The position numbers and the translations under genes were made by a program. Source: Rugalucina vietnamica (Eukaryota > Mollusca > Bivalvia > Lucinida > Lucinidae). From it: a stretch of 64,000 nt of DNA. This document shows, in pieces, positions 53,886-62,282 of this stretch. Numbering within the stretch: the first letter of the stretch is position 1; every line of letters starts with the position of its first letter. Location of the stretch: positions 48,822,856 through 48,886,855 of the forward strand of contig OZ024874.1 of assembly GCA_964017185.1 (NCBI GenBank). The letters run 5' to 3'. The notes beneath the pieces were generated by a model. The model did no database searches. It was not told where the DNA came from and worked only from the letters and a program-made list of their open reading frames with translations.

Positions 53886-54500
53886 TATTATAGCCCCGCC
53901 TTGAAAAACTGGGGCTATACTGGATTCACCCTGTCCTTGCGTAGTTCTGTCCTTCTGTTATTCCGTGATTCTGTTATTCTGTCATTCCGTCCTTCTGGCA
54001 CTGCATTTCCGTTCATTATCTTGAGAATGGCTTGACAGAATCAGACCAAATTTTGCATACACATTAACATTGACAAGACCTAGCTTGGGATCGTTACCCA
54101 TCTTTTGCAAAATTTTGACGGAGTTACGGCCCTTGATTGACGTCAGAATTTTGTTTCCGCTCAATATCTTGAGAATGGCTGGACAGAATCTGACCAAATT
54201 TTGTATGCACATCAACATTGACAAGATCTAGCTTTGGATCGTTGCCCGTCATTTAATGATTTTTTTTCTCAAAATTTTGACAGAGTTACGGCCCTTGATT
54301 GACGTCAGAATGTTGTTTCCGCTCAATATCTTGAGAACCAGATGACAGAATCTGATCAAATTTTGTATGCACATCAACATTGACAAGATCCAGCTCGGGA
54401 TTGTTGCCGTCATTTTTCGCCATATTTTGACAGTTATGGCCCTTGATTGACATCAGAATTTCTTTTTTGCTCAATATCTTGAGAACAAATCGATTGCCAT
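53886..54500 (+). mobile_element. second hairpin-headed family, plus-strand copy with internal tandem body
   Basis: The element starts with a hairpin, TATAGCCCC (53,890-53,898) opposite GGGGCTATA (53,911-53,919). A degenerate T/C-rich run follows (CTGTCCTTCTGTTATTCCG). The body is repeated about 3.5 times at 148-162 bp spacing. CA(T/A)TATCTTGAGAA begins at 54,014, 54,162, 54,324 and 54,472, and each full unit holds GACAGAATC, CAAATTTTG, GCACATCAACATTGACAAGA and GTTACGGCCCTTGATTGACG. It has no coding capacity. I recall similar TATAGCCCC-headed repeats from bivalve genomes but did not search. It does not share sequence with the AGCTCACC-headed family but has the same layout. Confidence 0.72.
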
Positions 54501-54721
54501 CCACTCTAATTGACTTAAAATATAAGTTTTCTGTTGTGGTTCACTACCTGCTCAATTTGCTGTTGATGATATAAGCTCTCTCCCCTCTGACAATAAATGA
54601 ATACACGCATCAGTAATATTATGTTCACTAGAAACACAAAATAACAAAACAATGACATTTTCACATATCAAAATTGGACATACATGCAGTCACTTTCTGA
54701 GTACTACGAAAGGGCTCCTAA

Positions 54722-55047
54722 AAACAGTTCCTCCTTGTGACGTTTCCTCCAGGACTATTTGCGCATAAAAACCGAATGGGGCTGTTTGCTAAAAAAAAGG
54801 TGAGACGATTCGCTCAAAAATCAAATTTATGGGTAGGTTCACCAATTATAGTTTTAGAAGTCCTTAAGCGACATGTTTATCCTATTTGGATGTCTTAAAT
54901 TGTTCATTGAAATGACATAAAAAATAAATAATTTCAATGAAAAAACCATTAAAATCAATTTTATAAAACATGTGGCACTCTTTGGGAGTAAATGTCCCGT
55001 TCGAAAAATATTTTTTTTACGCATACAGTGCCTGGAGGAACTGGTTT
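54722..55047. mobile_element. candidate short element bounded by imperfect inverted repeats
   Basis: AAACAGTTCCTCC (54,722-54,734) pairs with GGAGGAACTGGTTT (55,034-55,047). GTTTCCTCCAGGACTATTTG (from 54,742) resembles the reverse complement of the right end, GTTCCTCCAGGCACTGTATG. The interior is AT-rich and noncoding. The inverted ends are clear but imperfect and no target duplication is evident, so this is only a candidate MITE. Confidence 0.38.
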
Positions 55048-55085
55048 GTGCGTGAAACATCTTGTAACACCATGAAAGCCATGTG

Positions 55086-55098
55086 TACTATGTAATGT
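55086..55098 (+). repeat. 13-bp target-site duplication, left copy
   Basis: TACTATGTAATGT here is repeated exactly at 57,570-57,582. It directly precedes TTGTTTT and the head of the 2.2-kb element. The right copy directly follows the SINE at 57,416-57,570. Confidence 0.75.
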
Positions 55099-55101
55099 TT
55101 G

Positions 55102-57294
55102 TTTTAGCTCATCTGAGCCGAAGGCTCGCAAGGTGAGCTTATAGCATAGTAGTCGAGCCGGCATCCGTGCGTCATCGTCCGTCGTCGTCGTCAACATTTT
55201 CAAACGACTTCTCCTCTGAAGCTGCTAGGCCGAATCTTTTCATATTTCACATATAGCATCTACAGGTGGGGGGGGGAGAGGGGAACGAATATTTGTGTTT
55301 TTTATTTCGATCGGATAAGAACTCTGGTTGCTATGGCAACTTGAAGTTTCCATTGACTTCTATGGAGAAAAAGTGGAAATTGGCTTTTTCTGTTGTCAGG
55401 TTGGGGATATTTGAATTTTGTTTTTACATAAATGTTTATTGAGTAGTCCTCGACGTTTAAGGCAACTTTTGTAAAAATCACTTTATTCGTTTTGTTGCTA
55501 TAGCAACATAAAGGGTAAATTTTCGAAAAAAAATATTCAAAAATCTTTTTCTCAGAAGTCGTACTTGGGATGAAGCTGAAATTTAGCATACATGCTTATG
55601 ACATTAGTCTGTACAAAGTTTGTGTTTTTTATTGTCTTTGTCCAACTACTTTGGTTGCTATGGTAACTTGAAGTTTCCATTGACTTATAAGGCAAAAAGT
55701 GGAAATTTGCAATTTCTGCCGTTTCATTGAGGATATTGAAATTTTGCTTTTACATAAATGTTTATTGAGTAGTCCTCCCCATTTTAGGCAACTTTTGTCA
55801 AAATCGCTTTATTCGTTTGGTTGCTTTAGCAACGTACAGGGTAAATTTTCAAAAAAAATATTCAAAAATCTTCTTCTCAGAAGCTGTAAGGCGGATGAAG
55901 CTGAAACTTTGCATACATGCTTATGATATTAGCCTCTACAAAGTTTGTGTTTTTTATTGTCCTTGTCCCACTACTTTCTACTTTGGTTGCTATGGCAACT
56001 TAAAGTTTCCATTGACTTATAAGACGCAAAGCAGAAAATTGCAATTTTTTGAAAACTATTGCAGCCTGAGACCTGAAAAGTTGTAGATGCAAACAACTAA
56101 TGGAGTAGATGGAGGTATGTGATTAATTTAGGCCAAGGTCATCTCTTGACCTTGAAGGATCTGTCATCCATACACACTTTTCAAAGATCTTCTTCTCTGA
56201 AACCGCTTGGCAAATGAAAGTGAAATTTTATGTAGCATCCCTGGATAGTGGGGACAAAAATTTGATCGCGAAATCTGAGTCACATGACCAAGATGGCCGC
56301 CACACCCATATATGGTAAAAAAAATAAAAAATCTTCTTCTCCAGAAAGCGCAGGCCGATTTTCATGAAACTTGGTATGATGCATTTGGGACTCCAGCCCA
56401 TCGTAGTTTGGTCAAATAATGCTTCTAGGATGACCTTGACCTATTTAACCTCAAGGTCAATTTTGGAAACATAGGCTTTAACAAAAGTGAAAAATATGGA
56501 TTTTTTGAAAACTATTGCAGCCTGAGACCTGAAAAGTGGTAGATGCAAAACAACTAATGAAAGTATGTGATTATTTAGGTCAAGGTCATCTATTGACCTT
56601 GGCCGATCTGTCCTCTATACACACTTTTCAAAGATCTTCTTCTCTGAAACCAGATGACCAATCAAACTGAAATTTTATGTGGAGCATCCCTGGGTAGGGG
56701 TTACGAAAGTTTGATCCGGAAATCTGGGTCACATGACCAAGATGGCCGCCGCGCCGATATATGGTAAAAACCACTCAAAAATCTTCTTCTCCAGAACCAG
56801 CAGGCTGATTTTCACGAAACTTGGTATGTAGCATTTGGGACTCCAGTCCATTATAGTTTGATAAAATGATGACCCTAAGATGACCTTGACCTATTTTAAG
56901 GCAAGGTCAATTATGGAAACATAGGCTTTTACATGGGAAAAAGTGAAAACAATGGATATTTTGTAAACTAAATGCAGCCTGAGACCTGAAAAGTGGTAGA
57001 TGCAAACAACTAATAGAGTAGATGAAGGTACACGTATGTGATTAATTTAGGTCAAGGTCAATTTTGGAAACATAGGCAAACATGGAAACATGGGGAAAAG
57101 TGACAACTAGGTCTCAGGTAAGCGTTTACAGGACCAATGATCCTATGGTAACTATTGCAGCCATAGACCTGAAACGTTACCAAGACAGCCGTCATACCCA
57201 TTTAGGGTAAAAAAAAAAACAGAAAAAAAATACTTTGTCCAGTGACTGTACTTGTTGACTCTCAGGTGAGCGATCGTTGCCCTTGGGCTACTTG
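55102..57294 (+). mobile_element. hairpin-headed non-autonomous element, 2.2-kb copy
   Basis: The element begins TTTTAGCTCATCTGAGCC (hairpin arm 55,106-55,119) opposite GGCTCGCAAGGTGAGCT (55,123-55,139), followed by ATAGCATAG and a GTCGTC-rich microsatellite. It ends near CTCAGGTGAGCGATCG and GCCCTTGGGC (a short palindrome), then TACTTG. Inside are two kinds of tandem module. The first is about 330 bp (55,327-56,040, two and a bit copies) carrying GTTGCTATGGCAAC palindromes. The second is about 447 bp (from 56,194 and 56,641) carrying CTTCTCTGAAACC, GATGGCCGCC and TGACCTTGACC. No protein is encoded, so it must depend on enzymes from elsewhere. A terminal hairpin with a repetitive body resembles Helitron-like and pearl-type bivalve elements, but the termini do not fit a canonical Helitron, so the class is open. 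Confidence 0.75.
55327..55999. promoter_or_regulatory. array of five X-box-like palindromes inside the mobile element
   Basis: The 14-bp palindromes are GTTGCTATGGCAAC at 55,327, GTTGCTATAGCAAC at 55,494, GTTGCTATGGTAAC at 55,654, GTTGCTTTAGCAAC at 55,820 and GTTGCTATGGCAAC at 55,986, spaced 160-167 bp apart. They match the inverted-repeat X-box bound by RFX transcription factors (GTTNCC-ATGG-type). They recur because the surrounding 330-bp module is duplicated and is itself made of two halves. Binding or activity is not shown. Confidence 0.5.
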
Positions 57295-57415
57295 TTTTTT
57301 TTTTTTTTTGTTTTTTTTTTTTGTTGTTGTTGTTTTTTGTGGATTTTTTTGTTGTTGTTTTTTTGTATTGATGCTTCTTTTCCTGATCTTTTTTCTACTA
57401 CTTGTACCTTTTTAC
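57295..57415 (-). repeat. T-rich tract, probable SINE tail
   Basis: T-rich run with interspersed G (GTTGTTGTTGTT), then degenerate sequence. In the minus-strand reading this is the A-rich, AAC-repeat tail that follows the SINE body. It carries the insertion point of the 2.2-kb element. Confidence 0.6.
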
Positions 57416-57570
57416 ATCTCAGTCAACAATTTTTCAGTCTTGTCAGGATGGGTTTAACCAGTACTGTAGTGTCTTGCTCAAGGACACAACACGGTGAAGC
57501 CTGTAGGGATCGGACCCAGGACCTCTTTATTTAGAGTCCAACACATTACCATTACGCCAACGCTCTCCCT
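57416..57570 (-). mobile_element. tRNA-derived SINE
   Basis: The minus strand reads GAGCGTTGGCGTAATGGTAA (A-box-like TGGCGTAATGG), then GGTCCTGGGTCCGATCCCTA (B-box-like GGTCCGATCCC), then GTGTCCTTGAGCAAGACAC, CAGTACTGGTTAAACCC and CTGAAAAATTGTTGACTG. It is the same family as the copy at 61,469-61,676. It is flanked on its head side by the 13-bp duplication. The matching duplication lies beyond the 2.2-kb element, so the SINE is the older insertion. Confidence 0.75.
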
Positions 57571-57582
57571 ACTATGTAATGT
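57570..57582 (+). repeat. 13-bp target-site duplication, right copy
   Basis: Exact copy of TACTATGTAATGT at 55,086-55,098. It abuts the tRNA-like head of the minus-strand SINE, as a target-primed insertion predicts. Confidence 0.75.
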
Positions 57583-58177
57583 GATGACTAATATCACTAA
57601 AGATGATCTTACCAAAAACTGTATCGTTGAAATAACACTGAAACATCTTTCCGCTGCTTGAATCATTAGATATCCAACATACAACATTGTCAGTGTGTCA
57701 ATCTTTCAACCGAAACAATAATATGAATCAACCGAAACAATAATATGAAACAGACAAATATCATTTGAACTCTTTCATCATTTTCATCTCTGTTGGTGTT
57801 TTATCCAAGTTTGAAGTAGTACTGTCAATGTACATGTATTTATCCTGCCATACCACCCTATATATCCGAATACTATGCGCATAAATGTATCAAAAAATGT
57901 ACTAGTATAAATAAACATTTTGAAAGACACCATTTTATGAAAAATTAGTCTGTGAGAAGATACAGTTTAAAGAGTGTTTTGTTAAAAGTTAATGTGTTAA
58001 AGATGCAAATTTAGATGACCAGTAATAAAAATATCACAGCGGATGCATTTAATTGTTTGATTGTGTAAAAAATTAAATGAAAAAATCATGTCTCACAGTC
58101 CCAGACCCAGGAAAAGATCCAGGTATGGGTCGTGTAGCAAAATACATATAATTTGGCACTGGCACCTAGGCATTATA
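57583..58177. other. intergenic, no gene seen
   Basis: AT-rich sequence with a local direct repeat (AACCGAAACAATAATATGAA twice, near 57,709 and 57,730). I recognise no gene or repeat family. Confidence 0.55.
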
Positions 58178-58387
58178 GTTTGACCTCAACTCGAGTATGC
58201 AGCTCCTATTTGGCATCCCTATAATGATACTCAGACTGCTAAGATAGAGAGGGTGCAAAGGACTGCAGCCAGGTGGACCTGCAGGAGATGGAGGAACACC
58301 AGTAGCGTTGGTGATATGCTAGACAAACTTGAGTTTCCATTATCTGGAGTCCCGCAGGGAGCGGTCCTCCTAAGACACACTCTGGTA
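58178..58387 (+). mobile_element. LINE reverse-transcriptase fragment, chimeric order
   Basis: After an in-frame TGA at 58,181, the plus strand encodes PQLEYAAPIWHPYNDTQ, then KIERVQRTAARWTCRR and NTSSVGDMLDKLEFP. This is the conserved segment found downstream of the catalytic domain in CR1/Jockey-like LINEs (LEYAxxIWxP...QRxAARW...LxWP). The same frame then runs straight into LSGVPQGAVLL at 58,340-58,372. That is the SGVPQGS-type motif of the reverse-transcriptase palm, which normally lies well upstream of the first segment. The frame stops at 58,388. Two pieces of one element, or of two, have been joined in the wrong order. It is dead. Confidence 0.75.
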
Positions 58388-58465
58388 TAGTGTAACTTGA
58401 TAAAAACAAATACCTGACCCCAGCACCCAACCTTAAAGAAATACACAAGACAATTTACCTATAGT

Positions 58466-58493
58466 CAGGTCTGGTACACGTCAGGATTGAGGT
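58466..58493 (-). mobile_element. inverted LINE scrap (TSILTCTRP)
   Basis: These 28 bases are the reverse complement, 25 of 28 identical, of 61,197-61,224 inside another LINE fragment. On the minus strand they encode TSILTCTRP, against TSILTCIRP there. With the entry at 58,178 it shows that this LINE remnant is rearranged and partly inverted. Confidence 0.55.
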
Positions 58494-59680
58494 CAGGGAT
58501 TTTTTTGTGTCTCAGGGGCCGAAATTAGGCCTCATTCCCAATGCAAATTACTATTAGGCGTCTTTTTCCCCAATCTGAAGAAAAAATTCCCAATTACAGC
58601 TGAATATAATTTTCAATAGTTCCATACATTGTGAAATTCAAACTTTGCTGTTAGAAAGAAATGTTATTTAACTTTTGACACTTTTGATTATGAATTATTA
58701 ACTAATTATTCTAAATGAAATCCCTTATTAAGCTATGTCACTTTGGAAAATATCAATTGTGAATGTCTAGAACTTAAAATTTCCCAATTCCGAATTTACT
58801 ACGCTAATTGTACCAATCAGAAAGGCCCTAGGGCCCCTTCCCAAAATTGTCACAAAAATCCCTGGAGGTAGGGTTTTTAACCTCATTGAGGTTTGAAAAT
58901 GTACATGAAATTAACATATTGAGAATTTTTAAACAAATACAAGTACATGTAGCTATGCAAAAATTGCAACATCATTCCGGGCCCCGCCAATGTTGCTTGC
59001 AAAATGTGCAGCTTTCAAATGAAACATTTTTCAGCAAAATCTGTTTGAGAATTCTTTGCAAATTCCTCCAATTACATACATAATAGGTGGAAGGGGTAAT
59101 TTTTTAGATTTAAAATAATAGTCTTCAATGTATGGCATGTATTTGAATAGTGTATCAGTATTTCTGCTGCTTTTTGTGTATTTTATACTTTTTTCTAAGA
59201 CATGCACAGCTTCTTAGTTAAAACTTCAATTCAACATTTTTTATTTGTCCACATGATACTTCAGCAAACACTTAAGGTACAGGTGATAATGCATTACTGT
59301 TTCAAAGCACTCAATCTTTGCATTGTTAATCTGCAATTGTGCCTGTAAGCGTACATAGTGATTCTGCAAATGGCAATATTTTACTGATTGTTTCCACTTG
59401 GTTTTCTTTGCTTAAATTTCATGCCATCTAATGGACTTTGAAGTTTGCTGACAAACATTTCCCCACCCACCTCGAATGACTCGGTGGAGGGGCTTAAATC
59501 AATTTTACACTGAAATTGTGCAATTGTTTTTGAGATGGTAAGTGGGTTTTCCTTGAAAGTGTGAAACTTTTTGAACACATCATTTAGTGTTGATTGACCG
59601 TCTAATGATGACATTAGTTTTTTTTCACTGCCGTGCTAGCATTTTTTTATGCGAAGTGCGAGAATTTGTTGGCCACTGCC
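58494..59680. other. intergenic, no gene seen
   Basis: Long AT-rich stretch with only short open frames lacking recognisable domains or codon structure. I see no repeat family, RNA gene or clear exon. It would be the first place to look for unannotated single-copy sequence, because nothing here resembles the flanking elements. Confidence 0.5.
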
Positions 59681-59686
59681 ACTGGA

Positions 59687-59718
59687 GGCCGCCATTTTAT
59701 CAGTACTGCACATGCGCA
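59687..59718. promoter_or_regulatory. candidate promoter motifs: YY1-like and NRF1-like pair
   Basis: GGCCGCCATTTTA (59,687-59,699) resembles a YY1 site (GCCGCCATNTT). Eight bases on, TGCACATGCGCA (59,707-59,718) differs by one base from the NRF1 palindrome TGCGCATGCGCA. This pair is typical of TATA-less housekeeping promoters in animals, and the local sequence is less AT-rich than its surroundings. No coding exon is visible on either side, so a promoter role is inference. Confidence 0.3.
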
Positions 59719-59883
59719 TGTATTGATTGTATAATCGATGGTACGCTAACTGTGATATTCTACGGAAACATTCTTTTTTTGGGGGGGTGGGGGCCTTAAA
59801 GCAGAAATCAATGGTAACATTAGGTAGGTAAAAACATGTTTTGTAAAAAATATTCTCAGATTTACACAGCAAAATAGATAACG

Positions 59884-60009
59884 ATGCGTACTGCGTATGT
59901 ACGCACGATTTTTCGCTCTGTACGCATAGAAAATTCGGACCTGTGCGTACCATGTACGCAGTAAAAATCAGCGGTATGCAAACATTTTTCGGTTTTATGC
60001 GTACTCAGA
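59884..60009. repeat. cluster of GCGTAC / GTACGC motifs
   Basis: Within about 125 bp, GCGTAC or its complement GTACGC occurs six times, beginning GATGCGTACTGCGTATGTAC and ending TTTTATGCGTACTC. Two more lie at 60,571-60,605 (GGTACGCAG, GATGCGTACAG). The stretch between holds a short inverted-repeat element. Possibly one older element interrupted; I do not recognise the family. Confidence 0.45.
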
Positions 60010-60061
60010 TAAAAAAAAAAAATATCTATAAAATTGTCACAAAATGACAATTTTTTAACTA

Positions 60062-60195
60062 GGTTTGTCTGGCTGCTCTGTCAATAATGGAAAAGTAGTT
60101 ATTAATGTAGTTTTTGCTCGTTCCATATTAACATATCATGCAATATAGAATGTATCTTCACACGCTCTCCGTTCAGTTCCTTGGCCAGACAAACC
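60062..60195. mobile_element. candidate 134-bp element with 12-bp perfect inverted ends
   Basis: GGTTTGTCTGGC (60,062-60,073) is the exact reverse complement of GCCAGACAAACC (60,184-60,195). The interior is noncoding. No clear target duplication is visible. The very small size and single copy in this window keep the confidence low. Confidence 0.42.
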
Positions 60196-60725
60196 GTTTA
60201 CCGAAGATTTATTCACGAAGTTTAGTGTGTCACTTTTGTTTATTGAATAGGCATTTTGCATCGATTTCCGGTCATTGTTTTTAATTTAACCTTGATGTAT
60301 TCCATGTTCTACAGCCAGCCCTGTTTATCATGTTTTCCTATTTTTTTCTCTCTTATTATCTATGCTGGGGAGAAAAGTATGGTTTAACATGCCTAAATAA
60401 TAGAATAACATGTAATTACAGGATTGGTAGCCAATTTACTTGAGTTTTCATTACTTGAAGAAATTGTCTTATCCATACGTGTACACATACATGTATCTAT
60501 AAGTTTAATTGATTCTAAATGAGTGGTTAGAATAAGAATCCTCAGAAAACGTGTACACAGTTGTATTGTCGGTACGCAGTGTGCATTTATTTTGATGCGT
60601 ACAGTATGCATTGTGAAAAATAATCATCTACATCACTGGATTAATTTTCAAAACAGTTGTATCAAAAATAAGTAAACGACCAAGGTTAACAGATTTATCA
60701 AAGCACAATTTTGCAATTTTCAACG
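60196..60725. other. intergenic, no gene seen
   Basis: AT-rich sequence. Apart from the two GCGTAC-type motifs near 60,571-60,605, I see no recognisable feature. Confidence 0.5.
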
Positions 60726-61114
60726 TAAGGCGTAAACTAAAAATAGTTTCCGCTAACATGCCGAAGACAGGGTACAGTCGGTAGGTCGGAAAATCTTTTT
60801 ATTTTTTGTGTATTTGTTTCTTTCTTGAAAATGGGTAAAAAGTTAGAAACGTGCTAAAATTAATCATAAGTACTCGAAACAAACATGTGATGAAGTTTAA
60901 AACCAGTAGGAAGCTTGATGCGAGTTGATCTAGTATTGTTGAAATTATAGCAGTTTTTAAATCATTGTCTGTTTTCCATTTCAAATGTTGAGGGTCGGTC
61001 TGCATGAAAATATTTTTATTTTATTTCTATTGGCAATAAAAACTGTAGGGTCGGCGCAGAAACTCAGAGTCGGTCGGGTTAGCGGAAACACAGCTATTTT
61101 TTGTTTACGCCTAA
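60726..61114. mobile_element. DNA-transposon-like element with long inverted ends
   Basis: The left end reads AAGGCGTAAACTAAAAATAG, then TTTCCGCTAAC (60,727-60,757). The reverse complement of the right end reads TAGGCGTAAACAAAAAATAG, then CTGTG and TTTCCGCTAAC (61,078-61,112). The ends therefore match over about 30 bases with one 5-base gap. Subterminal GGTCGG motifs appear on both sides (CAGTCGGTAGGTCGG near 60,775; AGAGTCGGTCGGG near 61,067). It is about 390 bp with no open frame of note, so it is a non-autonomous element. TA may be the target, but the flanks are not decisive. Confidence 0.65.
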
Positions 61115-61157
61115 TGCTTCATTTTTCGTAATTTTGCACATGTCTATGCATATTTCA

Positions 61158-61327
61158 AAACTCAATGGAGGTTACAAACCTCAATCAAGGTATAGTACCT
61201 CAATCCTGACTTGCATCAGACCTGCTAGTGATGCCCTGAATAATTCATTTTTCCCTAGAACTATTCAGGTTTGGAATAGTATCCCTTCTCGAGTGGTCTC
61301 ATCCAAGACCATTTCAGGAATTTAAGG
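61158..61327 (+). mobile_element. LINE C-terminal fragment (FPRTI...WN motif)
   Basis: The plus-strand frame encodes KLNGGYKPQSRYSTSILTC, then NSFFPRTIQVWNSIPSRVV and a stop at 61,325. SFFPRTIxxWNxLPxxVV is the hallmark of the extreme C-terminus of CR1/Jockey-like LINE ORF2. The preceding residues match the inverted scrap at 58,466. Its left edge lies just past the inverted-repeat element ending at 61,114. It is only the last 55 or so codons, so it is a heavily truncated dead copy. Confidence 0.72.
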
Positions 61328-61468
61328 TTTCTATTTAAAACATAGGCCCATATCGAGGCAGTCGTTTTAGTGTAAATCGTTTAAATGGTCCACCCCAAAA
61401 CTATTTTTCCCAAAACTAAATTCTAAATTTAGCCAACCACCCCACACCTGAGGTGATGATCAGAAATT

Positions 61469-61676
61469 TTGTTTTTTGTATTGAGGCTTAACGTCCCAGT
61501 CAACAATTTTTCAGTCAAGTCGGGACGGAGCCAACTCTTCCTGGGTTTAACCAGTACTGTAGGGAGTTAATGTGTCTTGCTCAAGGACACAACACGGTGA
61601 CGCCTGTGGGGATCGAACTCAGGACCTCTCGATTCGGAGACCGACACTCTACCACTACGCCACCGCACTCCCTATA
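61469..61676 (-). mobile_element. tRNA-derived SINE with exact target-site duplication
   Basis: The best-preserved copy of the family. The minus-strand head reads GTGCGGTGGCGTAGTGGTAG (A-box TGGCGTAGTGG) and CCTGAGTTCGATCCCCACAG (B-box GTTCGATCC). Next come GTGTCCTTGAGCAAGACAC, GTACTGGTTAAACCCAGG, CTGAAAAATTGTTGACTGGG and ACGTTAAGCCTCAATAC, then a short A-rich tail. GATCAGAAATT occurs at 61,458-61,468 and again at 61,677-61,687, immediately outside the element. This 11-bp target duplication fixes its limits at about 208 bp. It would be transcribed by RNA polymerase III and mobilised by a LINE. Confidence 0.85.
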
Positions 61677-61687
61677 GATCAGAAATT

Positions 61688-62282
61688 GATCGACTCTGAA
61701 GATAAAGGCGCAACCAGAAAAAGATTCCCACTCCAAAAACCGAGGTGGGAAAAAACCAAACTAACAATCGGGTACTTATACCATGAAACATATCGTAAGC
61801 CGAATGAGCAGCTATTTTCCCAATAGGTGGCCACTCAGTTACCTTAACTTAACTAAAAATATGAAAACATACATAAGGCGCCAACAGCACAATTTTTTTT
61901 TATACACCAAGACATAAAACAAAAAGAACCACCACAGAAGTATCGACTTGGAACGATCAGTAACACAAAGTTACTGGCGGGCTTAAACCGGTTTTACATG
62001 GCATAACCTCACCCTCAGCTTCTGCAGTGGTTCATAACATTTAGTTAGTTATTCGGTCCTCGTGGTGAATCTCTAGCTAGTCAATGAATCAACAAGAACA
62101 AACAAATAAATCATGATAAACATCCTGATGAATCAAAAACCAGGACAGACGAAGTAAGCTGCCCGACGATGGAGATCCCTGGGCGCCGAATAACCTACTA
62201 ACTCCGGAGCAAAAGAAAAACACCAGTTGGACCCCGGTGGGCCAAGCAACAGACAAGAAGCTCCGGTCCCATAAGAAAAAGA
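61688..62282. other. intergenic, no gene seen
   Basis: Contains TTAAACCGGTTTTA near 61,983 and a run of purine-rich sequence, but no frame or repeat I can assign. The sequence around GTTACTGGCGGGCTTAAACC may belong to an interspersed repeat, but I cannot name it. Confidence 0.45.

Noticed and set aside
53982-54504. Open frames with repeated KILSGN / KFGLILS-like segments on the minus strand.
   Set aside because: They are reading frames through the tandem body of a noncoding repeat. The repetition is at DNA level and the spacing (148-162 bp) does not keep one frame.
57242-57534. Open frames rich in Phe, Cys and Val across the T-rich tract.
   Set aside because: They are translations of a homopolymer and GTT microsatellite tail of a SINE.
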